A stretch of DNA of 64,000 nt from Eustoma russellianum (taxonomy: Eukaryota; Streptophyta; Magnoliopsida; Gentianales; Gentianaceae). The notes under the pieces were generated by a model. The model saw only the letters and a list, made by a program, of their open reading frames with translations, was not told the origin of the DNA and did not search any database. Position 1 is the stretch's first letter. Every line of letters starts with the position of its first letter. Of this stretch, positions 1 through 12,400 are shown one piece after another. The stretch covers positions 36,075,425 to 36,139,424 of the forward strand of contig AP025040.1 in the NCBI GenBank assembly GCA_036186865.1, written 5' to 3'. Both the position numbers and the translations under genes were made by a program.

Positions 1-2261
1 GACGACATCTTGATTTATTCACCCGACGAAGAGAGTCACGCAGCCCATTTTGAGAACCGTCCTGAATATTCTAAGAGCAAGACAGTTATATGCCAAGTTT
101 AGCAAATGCGAGTTTTGGCTGCGAAGTGTATCCTTCCTTGGTCATGTTATTTCAGAAGATGGGATTTCAGTAGATCCCAAGAAAATTGAAGCTATCACAG
201 AATGGCCCAGGCCAAAAAATGTTACTGAAGTGAGAAGTTTTCTCGGACTAGCCGGATATAACAGGAAGTTTGTTGAAGGATTCTCGAGGATAGTAGTTCC
301 CCTCACCAGATTGACCCAAAAGAAGACCAAGTTTGAGTGGAGTGACGACTGTGAAAAGAGTTTCTCGGAGCTGAAAACAAAGTTGACATCCACTCCTATC
401 CTAGCTCAGCCCACTCCTGGTGAGAAGTACGTAGTGTACAGTGATGCTTTGAAGAATGGTCTCGGATGTGTTCTTATGCAGAATGACAAAGTGATAGCTT
501 ATGCATCCCGACAGTTGAAACCATTTGAGCAAAACTAACATGTCCATGATCTTGAACTTGCCGCAGTGGTTTTCGCATTGAAGATATGGAGGCACTACTT
601 GTATGGTGAAAAGTGCGAGATCTATACATACCACAAGAGCCTAAAGTACCTCTTTACCCAGAAAGAGCTCAATATGCGGCAGTGTAGATGGTTGGAATTG
701 ATTAAAGATTACGATCTCTCCATTCAGTATCATCCGGGAAAAGCTAACAAAGTTGCTGATGCCTTAAGTTGAAAAACAAGTCACCCACGGCAACCACCTC
801 TTCAGCGAGACATGGAAGAATTTGGCCTAGAAGAATTTGACTCAGTCGACGAAGTTCTCGCCAAGTTAGTCCTTGTCCCTTCATTGATTGATAAGATCAA
901 AGAGACTCAAGGGATTGATGAAGCCTTAAGAAAAGTCAAGGAAAGGATGAAAGATAAGCCACGAGATGACTTTGAGGTTCGCAGTAATGGCAGTTTATGG
1001 TATCGAGGACGGTTATGTGTCCCCGAAAACAAAGAAATTAAAGATGAAGTTTTGATGGAAGCTCATAATTCTCGATTATCTATACATCCTAGAGCTAATA
1101 AGATGTACCAAGATCTCAAGAAAAAGTTTTGGTGGCCCGGTATGAAGAATCAAATAGCAGAATTTGTTGAGCGATGTTTGATCTGCCAAAGAGTGAAAGC
1201 CGAGCACCAAAAACCCGCTGGATTATTACAACCCTTGGAAGTGCCGGAATGGAAATGGGACCACGTCACCATGGACTTTGTGACTGACCTACCCAAGACT
1301 AAGTATGGGAATGATGCTATATGGGTCATTGTGGATCGTCTGACTAAGTCTGCTCACTTTTTGACTATGACGATTAAGGCATCCATGGAGAAGTTGGCCT
1401 CTATGTATGTTGACCAGATTGTTTGTTTGCATGGAGTGCCCATAAGTATTGTATGCGACCGCGACCCCCGATTTACTTCGAGATTTTGGACAGCCTCAAA
1501 CAGATGGACAATCAGAAAGAACAATTCAAACCCTTGAGGATATGCTTCGCGCTTGCATTCTCGATTTTGGAGGAAGCTGGGATAAAACTCTTAAGCTCGT
1601 TGAGTTTTCTTATAATAATAGCTTCCACAGATCTATCGGGATGGCACCATATGAAGCGTTGTATGGACGAAAATATCGATCCCCACTCTATTGGGACAAG
1701 ATTGGAGATAAAATCTATGCGGGACACGGCATTGTTGAGCAAACACGAGAAAAGGTAAAGTTGGTCCAACAAAGACTAAAAGCAGCACAGGACAGGACTA
1801 AGATATGGGCAGACGAAAGAAGGAGACCTTTGGAGTTTCAAGAAGGATAAAAAGTTTTTCTAAAGGTTTCTCCGACCAAAGGAGTTAAAAGATTCGGCAT
1901 CAAAGGAAAGCTAAGCCCAAGATTCATTGGACCATATGAGATAATTGAGAGAGTGGGCGAAGTTGCATACCGCTTGGCGTTGCCACCATCTTTTTCTCAG
2001 TTGCATGATGTATTCCATGTTTCTCAACTTCGCCGATATGTATACGATCCTAGCCACATCCTTGAAGATCAATAGTTGAAGGTTGGAGAAGATGTATCTT
2101 ATGAAGAGGAACCCATAAGGGTCGTTCATCGGAAAGAGAAAGCCTTAAGAAAGAGAACCATACCCATGGTGAAGGTACAATGGAAGCATCATTCGGAGGC
2201 CGAAGCTACATGGGAAACGGAGGAAGACATGAGGAGTAAATACCCACATTTATTTGACTAG
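1..2261 (+). pseudogene. gypsy pol remnant (RT-RNase H-integrase-chromodomain), E1
   Basis: The first codons give the RT catalytic DDILIYSP. A frameshift near 45 leads to a frame at 50-538 covering the RT thumb and the start of RNase H (YSDALKNGLG), ending in TAA. RNase H continues at 539-772 (YHPGKANKVADALS) and ends in TGA where E2 has an arginine codon. From 812 comes the integrase zinc region (H..H, CLICQ) and core (MDFVTDLP, VCDRDPRFTSRFW). About 51 bases present in E2 are missing near 1490, together with a frame change. The core resumes at about 1500-1850 (DGQSERTIQTLEDMLRAC). A stop at 1847-1849 and another near 2074 precede the chromodomain-like end (WKHHSEAEATWETEEDM). It is non-functional. 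Confidence 0.9.
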
Positions 2262-2290
2262 TCCTGAAGTTTCGAGGACGAAACTTATGA

Positions 2291-2303
2291 TAAGGGGGGA
2301 GGA
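2291..2303 (+). other. polypurine tract of E1
   Basis: A purine run (AAGGGGGGAGGA) sits directly before the LTR start TGTTGTACCCC. The same arrangement occurs before the E2 3' LTR at 63316-63327 and, in antisense, at 23154 for R2. This is the plus-strand primer site for reverse transcription. Confidence 0.85.
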
Positions 2304-3406
2304 TGTTGTACCCCAACGACCATGTACTTGAAACTATGATTAAGTGACGGAATAAAAGCAATGATTTCTCAAAGTGCATGTTACTTAAGTCAACTTGACA
2401 CTCTTTACTTAAATACTTTTGAGACGATACTAAATAATTAAATAAGAGGATTTCAAGGAAGTGATACATGAAATATATATATGAACAATACTTACCAATA
2501 TACATGTATGTGCGTGCATAGGATATATGCGTATGAAATGTATGATGTACATATAGGCGTGTATACATATGTATATAGGTGGATACATGTACCCTAATAT
2601 ATGTTTAGGGGACTTGCACATGGTACATCCTACTAATATCTATATATATTCTAATCTTGGAATAGAATAAAAATAAGGAAGACAATATAGGTTGACATGG
2701 GAGGACAATAAAATACATGAATTATAAAATACAAGAAACATCAAATTGCCCCAAGAAACCCCCCATTCGGCCAAGCCTTCTCAAGGCTTCTAGAATCCAC
2801 CATCATTAACCAACTTAAATCTTAAATTAACCAAATAATAAATAAAAACCAAAATAAACATGCATGCAAAGAATAAATAAAACAACTATTAAAAGGGGAG
2901 AAAGTATGGTTGGGGTCATTAAAGACCCCCAACCAGCCGGCCACTTAATGGCTAGCCATGGAGGATTTTTAAATCCTACCATGGTTACTTTTTCCTTAAA
3001 CCAAGGTTAAGGTAACCATAGTTGGAATAAAGTAACCAAGATTAGTACTAACTTAACCTTGAGTTACTAAAGTAATCAAGGTTAATACTCATGGTAACTC
3101 TAACCCTCCTTTTACTCCCCCACCGCCGGCTCCCCTCCCTCCTTCCAACCCTAGTTTTTAAATTTTTGCAAGACAAGCTCATTTCAAACCATCTTAGAAA
3201 ATCCTCTCAAGCAAAGATCTAGCCAACACTTAGAAAAAAATCTCCATCTCACTCCCCACACCAAGAAACTTTCGGCCTCCATCCTTTAAGGCTAGAAGTC
3301 CTCATTCAAGCTTCATCTTCAAGCTAAGAAGTGATTAGGTGGAAGACTTCAACTTTCTTAGGTGGTGACATCTTGTGGTGCTTGAATCTCCACTCAAGCT
3401 CATTTT

Positions 3407-3412
3407 GGTAAG
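3407..3412 (+). promoter_or_regulatory. conserved donor-like site GGTAAG in LTR F1
   Basis: TTTTG|GTAAGATG. The aligned block in E2 (CATCTTG|GTAAGC, 55228-55233) and in antisense R2 (TTTTG|GTAAGC, complement near 21485-21491) keeps GGTAAG although the flanks have diverged. R1 has GGTAAGT near 8838. This is a candidate 5' splice site; splicing is inferred, not shown. Confidence 0.4.
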
Positions 3413-3570
3413 ATGTTCTAACCTCAAATACATCCTATTTTCACTATTGAATGAAGACTAACCCTCTTCCTTCCTCTCCTTCAAAACCGTGTGACCATGG
3501 GTGAAGAAAGAAGTGGATTTCAACTCAACTCACTCCATAACCAAGCAAAGACAAGAGCTTTAGCTTGAAG

Positions 3571-3580
3571 AGGCAAGTAT
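3571..3580 (+). promoter_or_regulatory. conserved AGGCAAGTAT, GC-type donor candidate, LTR F1
   Basis: The block GAAGAGGCAAGTATAC is kept in F1 and, with one change, in E2 (55391-55400). It is kept in antisense R2 (near 21316-21330) and partly in R1 (near 8675-8687). AG|GCAAGT matches the usual form of GC-AG intron donors. It might instead be another conserved LTR signal. Confidence 0.35.
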
Positions 3581-5574
3581 ACACTAATCTCTCATGATTT
3601 ACTTAAAGAGTTAGTGACTTGAATGATTAGAGGTACTTAAGATTTGATCTTCAGTTGAATATCCTAAGTTTAAGATTATTTCTTAGAGACTCCTTAAGAA
3701 CAATGCATTGCATGTGGCTTATTTTCTCAAAGATGGAATCTTTCATTACATGCATTAAGTTACAAGGCTGTTTTGAGATGATTTAAGGTGCAACTAAGTG
3801 GGTCTAGGGTAGATTGATTCTTGATTGAAATGTGGAAGGTCTAAGAAAAGCATGCATGTGATAGATAGGAGTTTTATGAAGTTGTTTGTAAGATTAGTTT
3901 AAGATGAATCTTGAATGTGATTGCATGCTTGAAAATGTGTGGAAAAATGTGTCTAAGGCACCCCCTAGGTTTCGGCCTAAAAGAGGGATGAGGAGGTGAC
4001 TATTGTCTTTAAAGATGAACACTTATTTTGGTGCATAAATGACACTTGCCTTGTTATTATCTACAAACTGTTTTGTATGATGAAAAGGTGACTTTATTGC
4101 AAGCATGCAACCTGGATATTTATGTTACAATGGGGTGTAAGTGATAATCAATAATATGTTTCATACGAACAAGATGAATGATGGACATTTGATTTGAATA
4201 GATGACAAAGTAACAAGCTACTGGAACAGGGCAGAATGAGGTAACGTGTTCAATGTCCTAGAAATTGACCTTACAGACCTTCAATGAGGCTGATTTTTGG
4301 GACAAAGTTAGCCTCATGTGTATTGCACAAGGGAGAGTTCGAATTTTGTTAAAGTAAGCTACGGATTATTTTTAAGAAATTATGCGGTAAAACTGCTCCA
4401 GTTGAAAATTCTGGAGCTAGGCAGAATTGAACACTGACTTCAACGGCTTAAAAGAGGACCTTGTAGACCTTCAATAAATCTGATTTTTTGCACAAAGCTA
4501 GCCCATGTGTATAGTAGAGATGAGAGTTGTAATTCTAGTAAAATGAGCTATGGTACATTTTTAATAAAATATTTGGTAAGACTGGTCAGACTTGAAAAAG
4601 GGAACTGAGCAGAATTGTAACCTCTTTTGACTGGCTTGAAAAGGGACCTTTTAGATGACCAATAAAGCTAATTTTTGCTTGGAGTGTAGTGAACACGCCA
4701 GCTGGAATTTTGGTAAAAACCGTTCTGGATTATTTTTAATGAATTAATTAGTAAAACTGCTCAACTGAAATCGCTGGGACAAAGCTGGAATTAAGTAACT
4801 GATTAGTGGACTCTGAAATAGGACTTAGAAATATGAAAATGGGCAAAATTTTGGTAGGATACTGGTTCCACATGTTTATGACTCGTGTGAGTTGGAATTT
4901 TGGAAAAACAAATTACGGATTTGCCGCAATTAAATCTTTACTAAAATGGGACAGTTCAGTTTCAGCACCTAACCCAATTCAAAAAATGAATTAAATAAGC
5001 CCTTTTGGTTACCGAATTAATCTGAAAATTTTACAACAACCACCCAAGGCATATAGGAGTAAAGTCACGCAAGTTGGTCAGGTTAACCTTAACGTTTTAG
5101 GGGGTAATCACGGACGCGAAGTTGATGTACTGCAGCTGAAATTTGGGCTGAACAAGGGATTAAATTAAAAAGGGCTAATTTTGAACGGTTTGGACCTAGG
5201 TACACAGTTGGGGCTTAGGAGTGCTATGCCCTAGGGATTTTTGTTATACATTCCAAGTGGCGGTTCAAATAATTAAGGCTTTAAGATTTAAGAAGTTCAA
5301 TTAGCCGCCTATGATCATAACGTGGGAATTCGGGAACCTTTAGTTTCCGAAACCATGCATGTTAATACGTTGGTTCACGACATGACTTGCATTGCATAAT
5401 CACTGCATGTATCATGCATGATCATGAAACTGATTTTATGGATTTTATTTATGCAAGCGAGTTTTATAAGCGACTATGTTTTCGTGATGCATGAAAATTT
5501 TTTTTTACGGTCCCATGTTTTTAAAGAAAGCTTCATGATTCCTTTTCCGGCTAAGCATGCGACTAACCCGACTC

Positions 5575-5777
5575 CAGACCCGGAGTTAATTGGTCTGTTG
5601 ACATGATATGTTCTGGACCCGTTCAGACCCAAGGTTAATTGGTCTGTTACATGTTCTGGACCCGTTTAGATCCAGGGTTAATTGATCTGATATCCGTTTT
5701 GGACCTGTCTCAGACCCGGGGTTAATTGGTTTGTCGATATGTTCTGGACCCGCTCAGATCCGGGGTTAATTGATCTG
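5575..5777 (+). repeat. array of five 23-bp dyads in LTR F1
   Basis: Units start at 5575, 5624, 5667, 5711 and 5755. Each is a 6-base arm, an 11-base centre ending GTTAATT, and a 6-base complementary arm. Arms are CAGACC/GGTCTG (twice), TAGATC/GATCTG, CAGACC/GGTTTG and CAGATC/GATCTG. Both arms change together between units. Centre length is fixed. The spacers contain repeated TGTTCTGGACCCG. Confidence 0.85.
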
Positions 5778-6106
5778 ACACTCCGTTTTTATGACATGTT
5801 ATTTTATGGGACCAAAATGATGTTTTGACATGACACGACGTCATGCATTGCATATTGCATAACTCATGAACACGCTGACATGTTGTATGTTACAATTAAG
5901 GATGTAATAAGATAATAGTGGATAGCGTTACCTAGAATTATGCTTAGGCTATGTCATCAAGTGGTCTCAGGATTTAAGACAGATATGAATTATTGTTTAA
6001 GGTTTTCATGTTATTACATTCATGTTATAATTCTTTATGTATTTCATGGTAGTTTAATGTATTCTTGCTGGGTGATTTTTATCACTCACACTTTTATTTT
6101 TCCCCA

Positions 6107-6166
6107 GAGCCAGAAAATGATAAGATAGAATGGATCGAAGATGAGCCGAGGGTACCTTATCCATAG
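6107..6166 (+). CDS. putative LTR-encoded terminal exon, F1 copy
   Basis: Behind a pyrimidine-rich tract ending CCCCAG there is an open frame reading EPENDKIEWIEDEPRVPYP and then TAG. F2 (24798-24857) and E2 (57852-57911) have the same frame length and nearly the same peptide. F1 and F2 differ across the last 13 codons almost only at third positions, plus an AGG/CGA arginine swap, which is the signature of coding constraint. No start codon is visible in this piece, so it would need an upstream exon joined by splicing, and that exon is not identified. I do not recognise the peptide. The frame is a real observation; the gene is an inference. Confidence 0.45.
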   Translation, partial: EPENDKIEWIEDEPRVPYP

Positions 6167-6439
6167 GCGAGGAGATATGAAGGGGCTAAGCTTAAGGACT
6201 TTTGTGCTGCCGAGACGTTTTGTATTATGACTATGTTTGAACTCTCTGAATTTCGGTTATGTTATTTTGTGGGATTGCTACTCTTGGGACTTAGTAATTT
6301 AGTAATGTATGTTTAATTTGAAAAGCATTATAAATTAAACATACTATCCTGCTTAAACAAACCTGTCTCAACTCATAGTTGTTTCATTCTTACGTACGAT
6401 CTTCTTTGGTTTGTTCTTGTCATTCTGTAATATTACTTG

Positions 6440-9400
6440 TCTTATTTTTGAGTTTCATGACTTAGAGTTACTTCAGGGTACATGAGACATGATCTTGACA
6501 TATGCAATGCAAAACCTTTTCTGAGAAGAAAACACTTTATTTCATACTTGCATAAACATGACATGACATAGCGGCTATAGCACTTTTCATAACATGAGAA
6601 TGGTACCCACGACATACCGAATGATTCCGCAAGTAGCCACAAGTACTGTATATGAATCCCAATGGTCCAACCACGGTGTTACATCATACGTACATAGGAC
6701 TAACGGTGACACGCTATAGCAGAGAATCTGGGTCCCGGACACAGTGTTACACTCTATGATAACGTATTTTGCCCTGACATCCTCCCACAGGACTAGACAT
6801 CCGGCGGCGCTCCATACTGAACGTTATAGACATAACAGAAAAGGCAGAGAACCCTTACCTCGGGGAAGGTGTTACACTCAACCTGCATATCATGCGTATA
6901 AAGATAGGTACTGAGCCATTCTCCCAGACAAGGTGTTACACTTACCTATGAGTACATACATAAGTCATATGGAATCAATCGTCTCGCGATACAATTCTTA
7001 AAATCTTATAGTCTTGAAGCATTTCATGTAGAACTCCTATTTGTAAACATGTTCCATAAAATAAAAAACATGAGGACACTATGCATGACATGAACTTCTT
7101 TTGGTAGATATCTTCATGGTCATTCTTGATTTAGCCGAGTCCTTATTGGTGCGTAAGCGAACATACATAGTTTGGATTAGTTGGTGTACTTCTTGCGCCG
7201 TATATTATTATACATATGAATTTAATTCCTTTGACTTAGGCATTTATGTAAAATAGTGTACACTATACGCGCATTAATTACGAGGGTGCACTTGGTTATA
7301 ATAATCATAATAGGTTGAGTTATGCCTATTGGGCCGTATATCTAGACTTGAAACATTTTCGTATTCACAATGTTAGACATTCAAGCCACGTCATTTTATC
7401 AATTAAGTTAATCTTAAGACATACTTAACTCATACGCCTACGTAAAGTCCATAGTTACTTTAATCATGGTTAACGGCCGAAATTGGGCTATGGGCCGAAA
7501 GGCTCCCTTGTTCCAATTTTCATTTTTTTCCATTGGACTTTAGTTGTCATAGCCAATTATAGCTTATGCTAATATTGTGGTCTCTTGAAAATTAATTCCT
7601 AATGAACCTCGTTAGTTTAAATACCAAAAAGTCATTTGGGCTGAAAGTAAGGTGACCCAACAATTTAGACTTCTATATTATGTAATTATAACATTTATGG
7701 CCCTTTCTCCTTTTTGTGTGCATGTCATAGTTACAAATATATTGTTATAATAATTAGCACATCTAAGTTACTTATTTTTTTAAGCCTTTACCAAAAGTGT
7801 GGGTGCTTAAATGAAATTCATCATCACCAATACAAGGCTTGAGGTTCATAATGATTCTAATGTATATCAATCATACTAAATGATAATATGCTCAAGTCAT
7901 ATCATACATACATGTTTATAATCACCAACAATTAAAGTGTATTGATGATGATCATACTAACATAACATGCGAGCACTTAGTATGTATCCTTTTATTATAA
8001 CAACTATGCTACACCTAACATACAACATGTGAACCTAAAAACTGAAGATTTCTATGTCATTTCTCCTCTCTAAGACCATGATCATTAAAATACACATCAT
8101 GATGATGATGAATTCATGGACTATAAAGGGGGGTCATGGTCGTCCCCTATAGAAAGGAAAAATGATGATGCTAATATGGATGATGTTCAAAGATAACATC
8201 TTGGTATACATGCATATAGGAATAATTAATATTGCATCATTATAAGACTACCAATCTCTATTTCCATGATAATCTTTTCTATTACTTATGAATATAGAAG
8301 AATTGACATGCATGTATCAAAATGACAAAGGAGATGACTCTTAGCACACTTATTAGCATAATATACTCATATGTCTACCATTTGGCATTTAAATGTATAG
8401 AAAATAGAAAAGATGCATTCTTCTTGACATGCACGGCCTAAATAGTCTAATAGTGGCCAAATTTCATCTTGCATGTTAGATTAGAGTAGTATTCTAAACA
8501 CACATGATGGTTTCATAGAAGAAAAGAACACATGCATCAACAATTTCAACATGCAAGCCTTCATTCATGTCAAGAAAACTTAGAGACCATAATTTTAGTT
8601 GCATGCATGATCCATTAGTTAATAATGAGCATACTAAACTTAGATTTCAATTTCCTTGAAGGAACTAGGAAGAAATACTTGCCTCTTCTTTTGAATTCTA
8701 CACTTAAAGAGGGAAAATTTTTTTCCTCTTTTTCCTCTTCTTGGCAATTTTCAGCCTACATGGCCAAAATGATGAAAAGATTAGTTCTTTTGAGGATAGG
8801 GGAATTAAGAAAGTGTTAAGATTGATTCATAAGAAACTTACCGTTGAAATTCTTCACTTTTCTTCACTTTCCTAGCTTAGACATCCTCCTTGCCTTGCTA
8901 AAATCCCACGGTTCAAGTGCCTAATTGAAGAGTGTTATTGAGATTTTTTGAGAGTGCATGGAAAAAGGGAGAACCAGAATGGATGTAGTTAATCTCTACT
9001 TGTTGATTTCCTTGCGTGCAAGCTTGTTCTCTACTTGAATTTTGAAAGAACACTCCTCCTTCTTGCTTAAGTGTGCCTCGATTTTGTGGAGAAATAGATG
9101 AATAAGGAAAGGATTGTTGAAGTGAGATAATGAAATAGAGGAAAGTTGAAGTTAGATGAAGATTGAGTGGTTTAAAGAAAGATGGACTATATTTTTGGTC
9201 TTGTCTTGGTGATCCTCACGGTTGGAGGATTCCAAGAGAGGAAGAATCTTGCTTTTAAAAGAGAGGGATATTTAGGGAAAGAAAAGAAGAAAGTTTGTTT
9301 ATAAGGATTATTTAAATGAGAAAGCACATGAAATTGAAAGTTTCTCCTTCTCCTTTTGATGAGGCTGCCGTGAGCTAAGTAGTGGGAAAATGAAAAAGTC

Positions 9401-10110
9401 TTTTCCATTGCTTTGGTTGAGTGTGAAGGGCATTGGAGTGTGCATGAAATGTAATTGGTTGGAGAGAAGGCATGAATGATGGTGAGAAAGTGAGGTGTAA
9501 GACAACATGTTTTGTCTTCTTGCATGATGTATTCTTCTTGAAATATAAATAATGTGTATTGTAAAATGATATGGAAATGGCAATATAATTGGCGCATGAA
9601 GTATGATTGGTTGAGGGTTAAATTAGTGGGAGAAGTATTTTTGGTCCCCTAATTTTATGATTTGGCCGAAATTAAAGGGGCATGGTGGGGTGGAGGCTTT
9701 ATTATTTGTCTTGGTTGGGAAGTGAGTGTTTAAGGGATATATGCCATGCATGTCATTTGGTTGGAAGAATCTTTCAAATGTGTAAGAGAATAATCATGAT
9801 TGTGGAGAGAGAAGAAATAAAAGAAGATAAGTAAGAGGGGTGTAAGAAAAAGAAACCTTGCATGAAATTCTAGTGGTAGATGTGTTGTTTTGTGTAAGAC
9901 ATGGTAAAGATAATAAAATCACAAAACCTTTGGGAAACATTGGGGGTGGCCGGATCAAGGGTTGGGGGTGCTAGTAGGTAGAATTTAACTATTTTGTCCC
10001 CTTTTTTTTAGTAATTCTTAAGTTTTATTTAGGGTCCACCCATACGTATTATACCAAGTGCGGTTCAACGATCACACTTAAATTCTGTTGTAAATTCCTC
10101 TGATCTCTTT
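6440..10110 (-). repeat. truncated antisense gypsy LTR (R1)
   Basis: Segment 6450-7030 aligns in the same orientation with 14880-15500 of R2. The right end (for example near 9950) is the complement of the F1 block near 2916 (CCCCCAACCAGCCGGCCA). Donor-like sites are near 8838 and 8675 on the minus strand. Both LTR ends are missing: the terminal exon region on the left and about the first 500-600 bases on the right. Small open frames inside show no coding signal. Nothing else is recognised in this stretch. Confidence 0.7.
6650..6960 (-). repeat. GGTGTTACA repeat array in LTR R1
   Basis: Irregular repeats share GGTGTTACA(T/C) after a partly self-complementary block, for example near 6672, 6875 and 6931. 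The array corresponds to 15050-15360 in R2 and lies at the same relative LTR position as the dyad arrays of the F subfamily. Confidence 0.6.
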
Positions 10111-10137
10111 TCAACTAGCCCGGGGGTGCGAGTCATG

Positions 10138-11380
10138 ACATTGGATGTATCCATTCAAGAGCCCACTCTTGACATCCGTTTGGAAGAGTTTAATGTTGTT
10201 TAGACTTGCAATAACAAGTAATAATCTAATTGCTTCTAGCCGTGCAACGGGTGCAAAGGTTTCTTCATAATCTATTCCTTCTTGTTGATTATAACCTTGT
10301 GCGACTAGTCTAGCCTTATTTCTTTTAATGTTACTTTGTTCATCCATTTTATTTCTAAATACCCATTTTGTACCTATTGTAGATTTATTTTCGGGTTTAG
10401 GTACTAAATCCCACACATTGTTTCTTGTTTTAACTCCTCATGCATGGCATCTATCCATGATATATCACCTAAGGCTTCCTTAACATTCTTAGGTTCTAAG
10501 TGAGAGATTAAGACATGCCCTTCGACTTGACTTATGTTTCTACGTGTTCTAACCCCATCACTCGGATTCCCAATAATCGATTCCCTAGGGTGTTTATGTT
10601 TATCTTTTATATACCTCCAGTTCCTAGGTTGACTAGGTTCATCTTCATCTTGTTCAAATGTTTCATTAGTGTGAATATTATCATATTCAATTGGAACATC
10701 TTGTAAATTAGACAGATTATCTTCCAATTGCAAAACTTCTTCATTTACCTCACCTGAGGGTTCATGCTTGTCTTGTTCAGGGGGGAGTTGGTTCTCGATG
10801 ATCACATACTGGCTCAAGTAATACATCATCATCATCATCAAACATATTTTCAATATTATCCTCTTGTTTCTTTTTATCACTTACTTCAAAACATGCATTC
10901 TTATAGAATTTCACATGTATGGATTCAATTATCTTTCTAGATGTAGGTTTATCACACCTATATGCTCTTGAGTTAGTTGAATAGCCAACAAAGAAACATT
11001 CAATAGACTTCTGTTCAAATTTGTCTAAGTTATCCGTAGTGTTCAACACAAAACACTTACATCCAAATACCCTAAGATAGTCTATCGTAGGTTGTCGATT
11101 GTTTAATAATTCGTAAGGTTTTTTATTTAATTTCTTTCTAATAGAAAGCCGATTTACTATATAACAAGCACAACTAACAGCTTCAGCCCATAATAATTTT
11201 GGTACTTTATTTTCACATAACATTGTCCTAGCAATTTATTGAATTGTTCTATTTTTACGTTCAACGACTCCATTGAGTTGTGTGTTCTAGGTGGTGAGAA
11301 TTCATGTTTTCCATGTAATTCACAAAACTTGACTACATATTTGTTTTGAAATTCTCCACCTCTATCACTTCAAATTCTTT
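10138..11380 (-). pseudogene. copia S integrase core (part), linker and start of RT
   Basis: Minus-strand pieces read SDRGGEFQNKYVVKF, then NGVVERKNRT, which hold the second and third acidic residues of the integrase triad. An integrase tail follows (VFGCKCFVLNT, FFVGYS). An acidic linker runs over 10400-10900. RT then begins (KWVFRNKMDEQ, KARLVAQGYNQQEGIDYEETFAPVARLEAIRLLL). The frame is broken by several stops and shifts, and coding ends at NGYIQ, where the element is truncated. The first catalytic aspartate and the HHCC zinc region are absent. Confidence 0.88.
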
Positions 11381-12278
11381 ATTATATCATTTGTCACTAT
11401 TTTTATTTGAATTATTTCTCTAAGTTGAGAAGAGAAAGAAGAAGAAGATTGTTTTCTATTCCTATTAGGCCGTTTAAAAAATTTTCTATGTTTTCTAGTC
11501 ACTAGGGTTATGTCATCATCTAATTCACTGTCACTATTACTTTCACTATTATTATGTGTCTCAATTCTTTTGAAAGCAATAGACTTACCGGTAGATTTTG
11601 ACGACTCGAACTTCCGTTGGTTTAGTTTTACCTCGTATACTCTAAGTGAGCCTATCAATTTGTCCATTTTTGTAATTGACTTCGTTTCCTCGATTGCCGT
11701 TACTTTTGGATCTCATTCAGCGGGAAGACTTCGAAGCACTTTGTGAACCTTCTCATTGTTGCTAGACGATTTACCTAAGGCTTCAAGTGCATTGAAAATT
11801 TTAGTAATTCTCAAATCCATAGATGTTATGGATTTGTTTGTCAACATTTTAAACGATTCAAGTTCAGTCATAAGCATGTTTATTTTAGACTCTTTTACAC
11901 CGCTAGTACCTTCATACTTTAATTCTAGTGATTTCCACATATCGTTTGCGCTGGTGCAATTTGAAACATAACCTTCTTCAGAAGCCGTAAGTCCATTTAG
12001 AAGTAATTCCATAGCTTTAGCATTCATGTACATTTCTTTTTATCTTCTATAGACCATTCGCTTTTATATTTCTCAACTTCCTGTTTGAATCCACTAACTT
12101 GTATAATTTTCATTGGAATGTACATTCCATCTTCAACTATAGACCATAAATCGATGTCTATAGCCATTAAGAATAGCCTCATCCTAAGTTTCTGATGAAC
12201 GAAATTATTACCATCGAAAAGAGGAAGGCGTTGGGTAGACATATCTTCCAACTCACCTTTGTGAGAAACTATGGCCAT
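11381..12278 (-). pseudogene. copia S gag remnant
   Basis: The frame starts at 12278 (MAIVSHKGELEDMSTQRLP) and shifts near 12030. It continues to 11713 with the gag core (NDMWKSLELKYEGTSGVKES, LRSLPAE), then to about 11400 with an acidic and lysine-rich tail. The usual CCHC zinc knuckle and protease are missing. The tail runs straight into integrase sequence, so about 1-1.5 kb was deleted (size inferred from typical copia elements). Confidence 0.85.
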
Positions 12279-12386
12279 TGTATATACCTTTGATTTGAGA
12301 TAAGTAGGCTACCATGAATTCTTGTGTCTTGGGCCTTGTCTTCCTAGAACGGTGTTGATGTTGTTTCTTAGAGTGGCGTTGGCGTG

Positions 12387-12398
12387 CCTCTGATACCA
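12387..12398 (-). other. primer-binding site of copia S
   Basis: The complement reads TGGTATCAGAGG, matching the initiator-tRNA-Met site apart from the last base. It lies 2 nt inside the LTR end, which reads CTGTCAAACA on the minus strand. Confidence 0.85.
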
Positions 12399-12400
12399 AT

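Larger units (their letters stand above)
1..6400 (+). mobile_element. Ty3/gypsy chromovirus-like element E1, 3' part only
   Basis: The window opens inside the reverse-transcriptase domain of a gypsy element and runs through RNase H, integrase and a chromodomain-like tail. A polypurine tract and a long 3' LTR follow. Gene order RT-RH-IN and the tail are typical of plant chromoviruses. The protein is close to E2 (54224-64000) throughout, so the two are one family. E1 is broken by frameshifts, stops and an integrase deletion, so it is a dead copy. Its left part lies outside the window. The right limit is uncertain because the 3' LTR meets antisense LTR sequence near 6400. Confidence 0.9.
2304..6400 (+). 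repeat. 3' LTR of E1 (F1), about 4.1 kb
   Basis: It starts TGTTGTACCCC and is colinear with the E2 5' LTR (54224-58220). Shared blocks include a start-proximal block, CT-rich leader-like sequence, conserved donor-like sites, a dyad array near 5575-5777 and the mini-exon at 6107-6166. No other gene is visible in it. It seems to lack the last 100-200 bases found in E2: after about 6300 there is a short AT-rich inverted repeat, and by about 6450 the sequence matches antisense R LTRs. Confidence 0.8.

Noticed and set aside
9187..9597. 136-codon antisense open frame
   Set aside because: It lies within LTR R1, lacks any motif, and overlaps another frame of similar quality; no conservation seen in R2 or F1.
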